A stretch of 64,000 nucleotides of DNA from Rhizobium oryzihabitans. Its GTDB lineage: Bacteria; Pseudomonadota; Alphaproteobacteria; Rhizobiales; Rhizobiaceae. The position numbers and the translations under genes were made by a program. Under the pieces are notes generated by a model. It was not told the DNA's origin, ran no database searches, and saw nothing but the letters and a program-made list of their open reading frames with translations. The stretch lies in NCBI RefSeq assembly GCF_010669145.1, contig NZ_CP048632.1, forward strand, positions 1,054,001-1,118,000, in the 5' to 3' direction. This document shows positions 53,094 to 63,310 of this stretch, piece by piece; position 1 is the first letter of the stretch, and each line of letters starts with the position of its first letter.

Positions 53094-55742
53094 ATGCGAA
53101 CAGACACGGGCCAGATCGTTCACCTGGCAGATTACCGCCCCACCGATTTCGTTCTGGAGCGGGTGGATCTCACCTTCGAACTCGACCCCAAGAATACCAA
53201 GGTCGAAGCCCGTCTGATCTTTCATCGCCGAGAGGGCGTAGACGTGGCAGCGCCGCTCGTTCTCGATGGCGACGAGTTGACGCTTTCGGGCTTGCTGCTC
53301 GATCAGGTGGATGTTCCTGCCAGCCAATATGACGCGACGCCTGACAGCCTGACGATCCGCGATCTGCCGGCGGCGTCTCCCTTCGAGATCTGTGTCACCA
53401 ACTACATCAATCCGCAGGTCAATACGCAGCTGATGGGGCTTTACCGCACCAATGGCGTCTATTGCACCCAATGCGAGGCGGAAGGTTTCCGCCGCATCAC
53501 CTATTTCCCGGACCGGCCTGATGTTCTCGCACCCTATACGGTGACGATCATTGCCGCGAAAGAAGGCAATCCGCTGCTGCTGTCGAACGGCAATTTCCTC
53601 GGCGGCGGCAATTACGATGAAGGCCGCCACTTTGCGGCCTGGTTCGATCCGCATCCGAAACCCAGCTATCTCTTCGCGCTCGTCGCCGGCGATCTCGGCG
53701 TGGTGGAAGACACGTTCACCACCGTCTCCGGCCGTGAAGTGGCGCTCAAGATTTATGTCGAGCACGGCAAGGAGCCGCGCGCGGCCTATGCCATGGATGC
53801 GCTGAAACGCTCGATGACATGGGACGAGGAACGTTTCGGCCGCGAATACGACCTCGATATCTTCATGATCGTCGCCGTGTCCGATTTCAACATGGGCGCG
53901 ATGGAGAACAAGGGTCTCAACGTCTTCAACGACAAATTCGTGCTGGCCGACCCGGAAACCGCCTCCGATGCTGACTACGCCAATATCGAGCGCATCATCG
54001 CCCATGAATATTTCCACAACTGGACCGGCAACCGCATCACCTGCCGCGACTGGTTCCAGCTCTGCCTGAAGGAAGGCCTGACAGTCTATCGCGACCAGGA
54101 ATTTTCCGCCGACATGCGTTCGCGCCCGGTCAAGCGCATCGCCGATGTGCGCCATCTGAAATCGGAGCAGTTTCCGGAGGATTCCGGCCCGCTGGCACAC
54201 CCGCCGCGCCCCGATACCTATCGTGAAATCAACAATTTCTACACCACGACCGTCTATGAAAAAGGCGCCGAAGTCACCCGCATGATCGCCACGATCCTTG
54301 GAGAAGACGACTTCAAAAAGGGCATGGACCTCTATTTCGAGCGTCATGACGGTGACGCCGCGACAGTGGAAGACTTCGTCAAGAGTTTTGCCGATGCCAG
54401 CGGTCGCGACCTCTCGCAGTTTTCGCTGTGGTACACCGAGGCGGGAACGCCGCTCGTCTCTGTTTCATGCCGCTACGATGCCGCCGCCGCCACCTTCAGC
54501 CTGACGCTGGAACAGACGACCGCGCCTACCCCCGGCCAGCCGGTGAAACAGCCGCGTCACATTCCGCTGTCGCTGGCGCTGATCCTCGACAACGGCCAGA
54601 TCGCCGAGCCGCAGGCCGTCGAGGGTGGTGAATACCGCAACGGCGTGCTGCATCTGACCGAACGTAACCAGACATTCTCCTTCTCCGGCATTTCCTCACG
54701 GCCGGTGCTGTCGATCAACCGCAGCTTCTCCGCGCCGGTCAATCTGCATTTCGAACAGAGTGCTGCCGATCTGGTGCAGATCGCCCGGCACGAGACGGAT
54801 ATGTTCGCCCGCTTCCAGGCGCTCACCGATCTCGCTTTGCCGGCGCTCATTGCGGCCACCAGGGCCGTGCAGAATGGTGGCGAGGTGCGCACGGATGCCG
54901 AACTCATCTCCACCCTCATCGAAATCGTCGGCGATCCGGCGCTCGAGCCCGCGTTCCGGGCGCAGGCGCTGGCGCTGCCGAGCGAGACGGACATTGCCCG
55001 TGAACTGGGCGGTGACAACGATCCCGAAGCCATCCACAAGGCGCGCAACGCCACGATAAAGGCGATTGCAACGGCCGGGCTTGAAACCTTCAGGCAGCTT
55101 GGCGAAGGCACGGTCAACGGCGAGGCCTACAGCCCGGATGCGGAAAGTGCGGGACGCCGTTCGCTTCGCAACGGCGCGCTCACCTATCTCGCCTTTGCCG
55201 AGGAGACACCGGCCCGCGCGGCGAGGGCCTATGCCGACGCCACCAACATGACCGATCTTGCCCACGCATTGAGTGTGCTGACCCAGCGTTTCCCTGACAG
55301 CGCCGAGACGAAAGAAGCGCTTGCCGCCTTCGAAACGCGCTTTGCCGATAATGCGCTCGTTCTCGACAAGTGGTTCTCGCTGCAGGCCGCGATTCCCGGC
55401 GACGGGGCGCTGGAGCGCATCAAGGCGCTGATGAAATCGAAACATTTCATCGCCACCAATCCGAACCGGGTCCGGTCGCTGGTGGGAACGCTTGCCTTCT
55501 CCAACCCCACCGGTTTCCACCGCGCCGACGGGGCTGCCTATCGGTTCCTCGCGGAGCAGATCGTCGCCATCGACAAGCGCAATCCACAGCTTGCCGCCCG
55601 CATCCTCACCTCCATGCGCTCATGGCGGTCACTGGAGGCAAGCCGCGCCGAACATGCCCGGGCCGCCCTTTCGACGATCGCCGACGCAAAGGGGCTTTCG
55701 ACGGATGTGAGCGACATTGTCGGGCGTATCCTGAAGGGCTGA
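53094..55742 (+). CDS. pepN: Aminopeptidase N
   Basis: An 882-aa M1 zinc metallopeptidase, cytosolic, that removes N-terminal residues from peptides. The exopeptidase motif GAMENKG lies near residue 268 and the zinc-binding HEYFH at residues 304-308, with the third ligand Glu327 in CLKEGLTVY. Length agrees with E. coli-type PepN. The ATG at 53094 follows AGGA; the longer in-frame ORF upstream lacks family sequence. It lies upstream of pleC on the same strand. Confidence 0.94.
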   Translation: MRTDTGQIVHLADYRPTDFVLERVDLTFELDPKNTKVEARLIFHRREGVDVAAPLVLDGDELTLSGLLLDQVDVPASQYDATPDSLTIRDLPAASPFEICVTNYINPQVNTQLMGLYRTNGVYCTQCEAEGFRRITYFPDRPDVLAPYTVTIIAAKEGNPLLLSNGNFLGGGNYDEGRHFAAWFDPHPKPSYLFALVAGDLGVVEDTFTTVSGREVALKIYVEHGKEPRAAYAMDALKRSMTWDEERFGREYDLDIFMIVAVSDFNMGAMENKGLNVFNDKFVLADPETASDADYANIERIIAHEYFHNWTGNRITCRDWFQLCLKEGLTVYRDQEFSADMRSRPVKRIADVRHLKSEQFPEDSGPLAHPPRPDTYREINNFYTTTVYEKGAEVTRMIATILGEDDFKKGMDLYFERHDGDAATVEDFVKSFADASGRDLSQFSLWYTEAGTPLVSVSCRYDAAAATFSLTLEQTTAPTPGQPVKQPRHIPLSLALILDNGQIAEPQAVEGGEYRNGVLHLTERNQTFSFSGISSRPVLSINRSFSAPVNLHFEQSAADLVQIARHETDMFARFQALTDLALPALIAATRAVQNGGEVRTDAELISTLIEIVGDPALEPAFRAQALALPSETDIARELGGDNDPEAIHKARNATIKAIATAGLETFRQLGEGTVNGEAYSPDAESAGRRSLRNGALTYLAFAEETPARAARAYADATNMTDLAHALSVLTQRFPDSAETKEALAAFETRFADNALVLDKWFSLQAAIPGDGALERIKALMKSKHFIATNPNRVRSLVGTLAFSNPTGFHRADGAAYRFLAEQIVAIDKRNPQLAARILTSMRSWRSLEASRAEHARAALSTIADAKGLSTDVSDIVGRILKG

Positions 55743-55755
55743 TTTCCCTCATTTT

Positions 55756-55782
55756 TCCGGCAGTTAGCAACGGACTGCCGGA
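55756..55782 (+). terminator. Hairpin downstream of pepN
   Basis: TCCGGCAGT/ACTGCCGGA stem around TAGCAACGG, 14 bp after the stop; there is no long T tract. Confidence 0.45.
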
Positions 55783-55794
55783 GTGCTCTACAAC

Positions 55795-55825
55795 CCTCAC
55801 TCCTGTGCTTGTCACAGGAATGAGG
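55795..55825. repeat. Minimal palindromic repeat, copy 9
   Basis: CCTCACTCCTGTG/CACAGGAATGAGG: the arms of a type-A element without core modules, like the copy at 4558. It lies between pepN and pleC. Confidence 0.7.
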
Positions 55826-55900
55826 AAATGTGGGTGTAACGACATCGGAAGTCCTTGCATCCTGCACTGTCCCGAAAAAATACGGAGTCGGTTCAAGGGG

Positions 55901-55916
55901 TTAAAATTCTTTTAAC
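55901..55916 (+). promoter_or_regulatory. CtrA-type box upstream of pleC
   Basis: TTAAAATTCTTTTAAC matches TTAA-N7-TTAAC exactly, the consensus for the cell-cycle master regulator CtrA in alphaproteobacteria. It lies 94 bp before the pleC start. Confidence 0.6.
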
Positions 55917-56010
55917 TTTTGCCTCTGGACAGGGCGAATCGCATTTGATTCATTAGAGATATTCGAGCGGCGGCGCTTCGAATCACTGGGGACATCTAAA
56001 AGGCGGGACA

Positions 56011-58347
56011 ATGACGAACGTGCGGCGGGCGACTGCGGGCGATGAGCGGCCGTATGCCAAATTTTCTGATCTTGCGGCCTGGAGCGAAAAGCTCTCCAGC
56101 GACCTGATGGGTTTGATGAATGGCTCCGACCGCCCGGTCTTGCAGGTCGAGACCCTGCTGAAGCGCCTGATCCCCATTCTCATCCTCGCCTTCCTCGTGG
56201 TCGTCGCTGCGTCACGCATGCTGGGCATCGCTGCCGAATACGGCCGCATGGAAGAGGCCGCCCGCCACTCCACGGCGCTGACGGCGCTGACTGCCAAGGC
56301 GGCTCTTCTCAATAACGGTTCGGTCTTCGCCTCGCAGGAGCGCGCCCAGGCAGAAGCTGCTCTCGTTGCGGCTCTACCGTCGGGCAGCCTTGCCGATGGC
56401 ACCATGGTGCTTCTCTCCGGCAGCAATGGCCGCATTTTCGCCGGCGCCGGCAAGGAAGCGATGCTTTATATCGGCACGTCGCTGCCCGCCCTGCTTCCGG
56501 AAATTGCCATCGTGCAGCGCTTTCCGGGCGCGCCGGGCACCATCGAGACCAATATAGATGGCCAGCAGCATTATGCGACGATGATCCCCTTCGGCGACGA
56601 TGGCGCGATGGTGATTGCAGCGCGCTCGCTGCAGCCGATCCGCTCCTTCTGGCGCAGCGAAATCGCCATGAATGTGACGTTGTTTGCCGGCATATCCTCG
56701 ATCCTGCTGGTCGTGCTTTATGCCTATTACATGCAGGTGAAGCGCGCCCGTGACGCCGACGATATCTTTGCCGAATCCAACCTGCGGGTCGAGACGGCGC
56801 TCTCACGCGGCCGCTGCGGGTTGTGGGATTTCGATCTTTCCACGCGGCGCATGTTCTGGTCCGGTTCGCTTTACGAAATTCTTGGGTTGCCGCCGAAGGC
56901 CGCACCGCTTTCCTTTTCCGATGCCGCCCGCATGATGCATTCCGAAGACGGCAATCTCTATGAGCTTGCCCGCGCCGTCGGCTGCGGTAACCTGCGCCAG
57001 ATCGATCAGATCTTCCGCATGCGCCATGCCAAAGGCCATTATGTCTGGCTGCGCGCCCGCGCCCAGGTCATCCGCACCAATAACGGCCCGCGCGTCATCG
57101 GCATCGCCATGGATGTGACCGAGCAGCATCGTCTTGCACAGCGTTATGCCGAGGCCGACCAGCGCCTTGCAGACGCCATCGAATCCACCTCGGAAGCCTT
57201 CGTGCTGTGGGACAAGAACGACCGTCTGGTGATGTGCAACACCCATTATCAGAAGGCATACGGCCTGCCGGACAGCGTGCTGGTGGCGGGCACGGAAAAA
57301 AGCACGGTGCATGCGGCCGCCGCCCGCCCGGTGGTGGAGCGGCGCGTTGCCGACCCCGATCAATCAGGCCTTTCGCGCATGACGGAAGTGCAGCTTGCCG
57401 ACGATCGCTGGCTGCAGATCAACGAGCGGCGCACCCGCGACGGCGGCCTCGTCTCCGTCGGCACCGACATCACGCTGCTCAAGCGCCATCAGGAGCGCCT
57501 GCGCGATTCCGAACGCCGACTGATGGCGACCATCGGCGATCTCTCCGCCTCGCAGCACAAGCTGGAGCGGCAGAAAACCGAGCTTTCCGCCGCCAACGCC
57601 AATTATCTCGCGGAAAAAGAGCGTGCCCAGGCCGCCAACCGCGCAAAATCCGAATTCCTCGCCAATATGAGCCATGAGCTGCGCACGCCGCTCAACGCCA
57701 TTCTCGGCTTTTCCGAAATCCTGCAGAACGAGATGTTCGGGCCGGTCGGTTCGCCGAAATATTCCGAATATGCCCGCGATATCCACGATAGCGGCAAGCA
57801 CCTCTTGAACGTCATCAACGACATTCTCGACATGTCGAAGATCGAAGCCGGCCATATGCGCATCAATCGCGAGACGATAGACCTTGCGCCGCTCATCGAA
57901 GAAACCCTGCGCCTCACCGCCATTCAGGCGGAACAGAAGAACATCACCGTACAGCAGAAGGTCTGCGCCGGGCTGACCATGCAGGGCGACCGCCGCGCCA
58001 TGAAGCAGATCATGCTCAACCTCCTGTCCAATGCCGTGAAATTCACCGGCGACGGTGGCCGGATCGCATTGCGCACCCATGTGCACGAGGCCGCCATGAT
58101 CCTCACCATCGCCGATACCGGCATCGGCATTCCCGCCGGGGCGCTCGACAAGATCGGCCAGCCTTTCGAGCAGGTGCAGAGCCAATATGCCAAAAGCCAA
58201 GGCGGCTCAGGCCTCGGTCTCGCCATCTCCCGCTCACTCGTCAGGCTGCATGGCGGCACGATGAAAATCCGCTCCTGCGAAGGCAGGGGAACTGTGGTGA
58301 CGATCATCATTCCGCATGCGGCGGGGCATTGCGGGACGGTGCATTGA
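56011..58347 (+). CDS. pleC: PleC-type sensor histidine kinase/phosphatase
   Basis: A 778-aa membrane kinase. It has two hydrophobic helices (residues ~50-70 and ~225-245) that flank a periplasmic part, a PAS domain near residues 265-380 (FDLSTRRMFWSGSLYEILGL), a second PAS-like segment (~390-485), a coiled coil and the kinase core with His555 in NMSHELRTPLNAILGFSEIL plus a HATPase domain (DTGIGIPAGALDKIGQPFEQ). The order beside glnE matches PleC in Agrobacterium and Sinorhizobium from memory. PleC acts on DivK and PleD in polarity and cell-cycle control. Confidence 0.8.
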   Translation: MTNVRRATAGDERPYAKFSDLAAWSEKLSSDLMGLMNGSDRPVLQVETLLKRLIPILILAFLVVVAASRMLGIAAEYGRMEEAARHSTALTALTAKAALLNNGSVFASQERAQAEAALVAALPSGSLADGTMVLLSGSNGRIFAGAGKEAMLYIGTSLPALLPEIAIVQRFPGAPGTIETNIDGQQHYATMIPFGDDGAMVIAARSLQPIRSFWRSEIAMNVTLFAGISSILLVVLYAYYMQVKRARDADDIFAESNLRVETALSRGRCGLWDFDLSTRRMFWSGSLYEILGLPPKAAPLSFSDAARMMHSEDGNLYELARAVGCGNLRQIDQIFRMRHAKGHYVWLRARAQVIRTNNGPRVIGIAMDVTEQHRLAQRYAEADQRLADAIESTSEAFVLWDKNDRLVMCNTHYQKAYGLPDSVLVAGTEKSTVHAAAARPVVERRVADPDQSGLSRMTEVQLADDRWLQINERRTRDGGLVSVGTDITLLKRHQERLRDSERRLMATIGDLSASQHKLERQKTELSAANANYLAEKERAQAANRAKSEFLANMSHELRTPLNAILGFSEILQNEMFGPVGSPKYSEYARDIHDSGKHLLNVINDILDMSKIEAGHMRINRETIDLAPLIEETLRLTAIQAEQKNITVQQKVCAGLTMQGDRRAMKQIMLNLLSNAVKFTGDGGRIALRTHVHEAAMILTIADTGIGIPAGALDKIGQPFEQVQSQYAKSQGGSGLGLAISRSLVRLHGGTMKIRSCEGRGTVVTIIIPHAAGHCGTVH

Positions 58348-58397
58348 GTGGACGTCGGGCCGTGCTCGCTGGCTTGCAATAAGTAAAGGTCGAGTGC

Positions 58398-58558
58398 GTG
58401 ATACCCCCTCTGCCCTGCCGGGCATCTCCCCTCAAGGGGGAGATCAGCTAGAGGGTTGCTCCCCGATAAATCCGTAACGTTTGCGATGATCGAGCGGTTG
58501 CCACGGGTCGATCTCCCCCTTGAGGGGGAGATGCCCGGCAGGGCAGAGGGGGTATCAC
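58398..58558. repeat. Long inverted repeat, type D, between pleC and glnE
   Basis: The left arm 58398-58445 and right arm 58510-58558 (48 and 49 nt) are complementary with one indel; they contain CCCCCTCTGCCCTGCCGGGC and CTCCCCTCAAGGGGGAG. The intervening sequence is about 64 nt. It could form a long hairpin between the two convergent gene ends. Confidence 0.85.
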
Positions 58559-58566
58559 ATCCACCA

Positions 58567-61535
58567 TCAAGTACCATTCTTCACTGTCACCACAAACGCC
58601 TTCCGCACCGTCTTCGCCAGCCGTTTCACCTCGCCCTCCAAAGTCGAGATATCAGGGCAATCCCCAGCCCGGCAAACCAGATCAATAAGACCGGCCGGCG
58701 CTTCCTTCGGATTGAAGGCGCCGTCGATGCAGAGCCGCACGATCTGCGAAATCTCGGTGTAAAGCCCCATTGCCGCCATGCAGTCGTCGAAGGATTGCGG
58801 TTCCATCACCGGCGCGGCGAGCGCCTGCAGCGCTTCGGCCGTGTTGCGGCCGGGCTCGTGCGGGCGAGGCCCTTTACCGGGCCGACCAGCGCCAGATATT
58901 GGGCGATGAATTCCAGATCGACCAGCCCGCCATTGATGAGTTTGAAGTCCCAGATGTTTTCCGGCGGCTTTTCCTGCTCGATGAGAGTTCTCATTTCCAG
59001 CACGTCCGTGGAGACCTTTGCCACATCGCGCTTGCGGGACAGTATCGAGGCAATGATGCGGCGCGCATCTTCCATCAGCGAAGCATCGCCGCAGACGAGG
59101 CGGGCGCGGGAAAGCGCCATATGTTCCCAGGTCCAGGCTTCCTCGCGCTGGTATTTTTCGAAGGCGGAAATGCGCGTCGCCACCGGGCCCTTGTTGCCGG
59201 AGGGGCGAAGCCGCATGTCCACCTCGTAAAGCACGCCCTCCGCCGTTGGCGCGGAAAGCGCCGCAATCAGCCTTTGCGTGACGCGGGTGAAATAACGCAC
59301 CACATCGAGCGGTTTTGCGCCGGTGGATTCATGAGCGGCATCGTCGTAATCATAAAGCAGGATAAGATCGACATCCGAACCGGCGGTCAGTTCAAAGGAG
59401 CCGAGCTTGCCCATGCCCATGACAGCCACCCGCCCGCCGGGGTAGAGCCCATGCGCCGCTTCCATCTCCCCCAGAACGGCATTGAGCGCCGCCTCGATCA
59501 CCAGATCGGCAAGATGGGTGAAGGCGCGGGCGGCCACTTCGCCACGGATCGCGCCGGTCAGCAGCCGGACGCCGATCAGGAACCGCTGTTCGGCGGCAAA
59601 GATGCGCAGCCGGTCGAGAATATCCTCGTAGTGGCGGGCATTGGAGAGGAAATTGCCCATGCGGTGGGCGAGATAATCGCGCGTCGGCACGTCGCTCATC
59701 AATGCCGGGTCCAGCATGCCGTCGAAGACATGCGGGCGGGCGGCGATGATTTCCGCAAGACGCGGGGCCGAAGACATGATCATCACCAGAAGCGACAGCA
59801 GCGCCTGATTGTTGCCGAGCAACGAGAAGAGCTGGATGCCGGCCGGCAGGCCGGAGAGGAAATTATCGAAACGCAGCAGCGCCTCGTCCGCCCGCTTGCT
59901 TTCGCCGAAGGCCCTCAGCAGATCCGGCGTCAGCTCCGTCAGCCGTTCGCGCGCCTCGACCGATTGCGTCGCCCGGTAACGGCCATTGTGCCAGGTGCGG
60001 ATGACGCGGGAAATATCCTCCGGTCGTCCGAAACCGAGCGCTGACAGCGTCTTTAACGTATCGGGGTCATCTTTCTGGCCGGTGAAGACCAGATTGCCGG
60101 CCTCACCGGAGAGCTTCGTTTCCTGTTCGAACAGGGCCGAATAACGGCGCTCCACCAGCCGCAGCACCTCTTCCAGCTTTTCCGAAAAGGCCTTGGTGTC
60201 CTCGAAACCAAGCATGAAGGCGATGCGCTTCAATTCGGCTTCGGTGTCCGGCAGCACATGGGTCTGTTCGTCGCGCACCATCTGGATGCGGTGCTCCACC
60301 TCGCGCAGGAACCAATAGGCGTCCGTCAGGCTGTCACGCGTTTCGGCATCGATCCATTTCGCCTCGGTCAGCGCTGCAAGCGCCTCCTGCGTTGCGCGCA
60401 CCCGAAGCGCCGGCATACGCCCGCCGGCAATCAGCTGCTGGGTCTGCGCGAAGAACTCGATCTCGCGAATGCCACCGCGCCCGAGCTTGACGTTGTGGCC
60501 CTTCACCGCAATGGCGCCATGGCCTTTATGGGCGTGGATCTGCCGCTTGATGGAGTGAATATCCGCAATTGCCGCATAGTCGAGATATTTGCGGAAGATG
60601 AAGGGTGTCAGCTCACGCAGGAAGTTTTCGCCCGCCTTGATGTCGCCCGCCACCGGCCGCGCCTTGATATAGGCGGCGCGTTCCCAGTTCTGGCCCCTGC
60701 CCTCGTAATAAAGCAGCGCCGCCTCCACGGGAATGGCGAGTGGCGTCGAGCCGGGGTCGGGCCGCAGCCGCAGATCGGTGCGGAAAACGTAACCATCGGC
60801 CGTGCGCTCCTGCATGATGCGCACGAGACGGCGCATCATGCGTCCGAAATTCTCCGTCGCATCATAGGGATCGTCCATGATGCCCGCTGAAGGCTCGAAG
60901 AACACGACGGCGTCGATATCGGAGGAATAGTTGAGTTCGCGCGCGCCGAGCTTGCCCATGCCGAGCACGATCAGGCCGGAACCTTCGCTCGGCGCGGCAG
61001 GGTTCTTCAGTTTGAGCTTGCCGCTCTCATGGGCTGAAAGCAGCAGGTGATCGATGGCGGCGGAGAGCGATGCATCCGCCATGTCGCTCAGCCAGCGCGT
61101 CGTATCGCGGGCGGTGAAGATGCGGGCCAGATCGGCAAGCGCTGCGACGAAGGAAAGCCGCCGCTTGGCGACCCTCAGCCGCGACATCACTTCGTTTTCG
61201 ACGGGCACGCCGCCCTCTTCCCCGGGTTTCCAGCAATCGCGCGCTTCACGGACGAGATCGGCCAGCAGCGGCTCCAGCGGCTTCGAAATCGCAAGCGTCA
61301 GCAGCCCCTCATCGGCCGCCGCCATGTCGCGCAGATAGGGCGAGAGCGTGAAAGCTGCAGCGATGAAGTCCTTCAGCGGGCTTTCGGCGGCGAGCAGCGC
61401 GGCCACCGCCGGTTCGCCCTTGGCGATATCCTTGAGCGTCGAGAGAACGGATTTCAGTTCCGTCTGCGTATAGGGGCGGATAACGCCCGGCAGAACCTCG
61501 CTCAGCCGCCTTTCAGCGGCTTCCCGTTTCGTCAC
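58567..61535 (-). pseudogene. glnE: Glutamine synthetase adenylyltransferase GlnE, frameshifted near the C-terminus
   Basis: Bifunctional GlnE adenylates and deadenylates glutamine synthetase according to PII state. Two nucleotidyltransferase domains are visible: GMGKLGARELNYSSDIDAVVFFE in the N-terminal (deadenylating) half and GMGKLGSFELTAGSDVDLILLYD in the C-terminal (adenylating) half. The start is GTG at 61535, after GGGAGAGGGAGAGAC. The main frame stops at 58806 with a non-conserved tail; the expected C-terminus (MEPQSFDDCMAAMGLYTEIS...) runs on in another frame to 58567. The total of 2969 nt would be 990 codons with one added base. The shift lies near 58860, in a short C run. It may be a sequencing error. 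Confidence 0.82.
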
Positions 61536-61857
61536 TGTCTCTCTCCCTCTCCCGGGCGTCCTGCGCTTCGACGCTGCCTGACTTTCAGGAAGGATCACTC
61601 CCCGCAAAATCGTCTTGCCGCCGCGATTGTCGAAGCTTTCGGGCGCATACACCCCGCGTTGTAACAAATGCGGGGCGCTTTGCGATCAGGAAAACCGTTT
61701 TTGCCGATCTTTTCCAGGTCCCGATATTCGCAAGCGCCATTTCAGTCGTGGCCGGCGATCTCGCGTAATGTCTCCGCAATTGTGCCCGCGTAGCGTCCTC
61801 CTCAACGAAACCCGACTCCCAGGTTTTGCAAGGCTTGATGCTGCAACGGATATGATC
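61536..61857. other. Divergent intergenic region glnE / mipA
   Basis: A 322-bp gap holding both promoters. An in-frame extension of the MipA-type gene upstream to 61615 is open but has no family sequence. No other gene seen. Confidence 0.45.
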
Positions 61858-62715
61858 ATGAAACAGATTTTTACAGTGAAATGGCAAAAGAACCTGCGTG
61901 CCATGGCCTTGTGCCTGGGCACGCTGCCCCTGGCGCAGGCCGTCTCTACGCCCGTCTTCGCTGCCGATATCGGCAAATCCGACAGGTTCGCCGATCCGCA
62001 GGGCAATTTCGACAATGCCCGCTACAGCAGTTCCAGCGAGTGGAAGATCACGCTCGGCGTGGGTGCTGCCTATGCTCCCAAATATGAGGGCTCGGACAAG
62101 CTGGAAGCGGGTGCGGTTCCGCTGGTTTCCGTTGAGTATGGCGATACGCTGAGCATCGATTTCAGCGGCGTCACCGTCAACCTGCTGAACAGCAACGGCT
62201 TCAGACTGGGCGTCAAGGGCGGCTGGGAAGCCGGGCGCAAGGAAAAGGACGACAAGAAAAATCTTCGCGGAATGGGCGACATCAAGGCGGGCGGCGTGGT
62301 CGGCGGCGTTATCGCCTATGGCTTCGACCCCTTCGAGGTCTATGCCAAGGTGGACAAGACAATCAGCGGCAGCGAAGGCCTGACCGCAACCGTCGGTGCA
62401 AGCGTTTCGCACAAAGTCGACCAGTTCATCCTCGGCGCAGACCTTTCCGCCACGTGGGCGGACGACAAGCACATGAAATCCTATTTCGGCGTCACCTCGG
62501 CCCAATCCGCCCGTTCCGGCCTGCGCCGCTATGACGCCAAATCGGGCTTCAAGCGCATCGACGCCAGCGCCTCCCTCACTTACCTTATGACCGAGAACTG
62601 GTCGATCACCGGCACCGGTGGCGTCGGCTTCCTGCTGGGCGACGCCAAGGACAGCCCATTGTCGAAAAAGGATATTCAGCCATTCGCGATGGTGGGTGTA
62701 GCCTACACGTTCTGA
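61858..62715 (+). CDS. MipA/OmpV family outer-membrane protein
   Basis: A 285-aa protein with a signal peptide (MKQIFTVKWQKNLRAMALCLGTLPLAQAVSTPVFA) and beta-barrel-like strands ending in the aromatic VGVAYTF. WKITLGVGAAYAPKYEGSDKLEAGAVPLVSVEYGD matches the MipA/OmpV family. MipA in E. coli binds the murein synthase PBP1B and the transglycosylase MltA. An ATG two codons upstream is also possible. The lytic transglycosylase at 16.6 kb may act in the same process, but no direct link is visible. Confidence 0.87.
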   Translation: MKQIFTVKWQKNLRAMALCLGTLPLAQAVSTPVFAADIGKSDRFADPQGNFDNARYSSSSEWKITLGVGAAYAPKYEGSDKLEAGAVPLVSVEYGDTLSIDFSGVTVNLLNSNGFRLGVKGGWEAGRKEKDDKKNLRGMGDIKAGGVVGGVIAYGFDPFEVYAKVDKTISGSEGLTATVGASVSHKVDQFILGADLSATWADDKHMKSYFGVTSAQSARSGLRRYDAKSGFKRIDASASLTYLMTENWSITGTGGVGFLLGDAKDSPLSKKDIQPFAMVGVAYTF

Positions 62716-62817
62716 GCCGGGGCACCCGCCCAGAGAGAGGGTGCGCGGCCACTGCCAAGCCAGCCGCGCATCTTTCCCTGCACGGAGATTACCGCACGCC
62801 TTGGGCGGATGGCCGGG

Positions 62818-63243
62818 TTAAAGGATCCTGTCCCTGTAGTCCGATGACGCCACCCAGCATTCTTCACGCTTTCCGAACCAACGGTAGCGATTGCGTGCGG
62901 CATAACGATAAACGGGATCGCGCAAAAATGCGGGAATGATGCGCAGGACGGCAAGCAGCCGCCACGGCATGCCCAGCGCCTCGTAAATGCTCAAAACCGC
63001 GTCGCTGTCCTGCCGCACCCTTTCGCCTTCCACGACAAGCAGGCTGACCGGATCCTTCGGGTCCATGCCATGGCGCCGGTAGATTTCCGCACCGACGTCT
63101 CCCTGCATGGATGCCAGCCGGAAATATCCGGCCTTGTCATGCCGCAGCACGAATTGCGCATTCACGGAGCACAGCACGCATTCGGCATCGAACAGAATGA
63201 TCGGGTGGTGTCGGTCGCCGGTCGAGGGAGATGTGCTTGCCAT
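62818..63243 (-). CDS. DCC family thiol-disulfide oxidoreductase-like protein (DUF393)
   Basis: A 141-aa protein. ILFDAECVLCSVNAQFVLR has the DxxCxxC motif that names the DCC family, predicted to be thioredoxin-like. The C-terminal RDPVYRYAARNRYRWFGKREECW is characteristic. A redox role is inferred from the CxxC; the partner is unknown. It is followed on the same strand by nothing until the convergent MipA gene, and lies downstream of the sensor kinase. Confidence 0.85.
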   Translation of the reverse strand: MASTSPSTGDRHHPIILFDAECVLCSVNAQFVLRHDKAGYFRLASMQGDVGAEIYRRHGMDPKDPVSLLVVEGERVRQDSDAVLSIYEALGMPWRLLAVLRIIPAFLRDPVYRYAARNRYRWFGKREECWVASSDYRDRIL

Positions 63244-63310
63244 CCGTCGCAGGTCCTTTTGTCGATCACGAAGCGATCTCGCCTGCGATAATCTCGCCAG
63301 ACGGCACAGT

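Noticed and set aside
58770..60044. 424-aa plus-strand ORF over glnE
   Set aside because: Antisense to glnE, with low-complexity Arg/His/Gly-rich sequence.
61615..61857. Upstream extension of the MipA-type gene
   Set aside because: It would bury the signal peptide inside the protein; the MKQ start gives a normal export signal.
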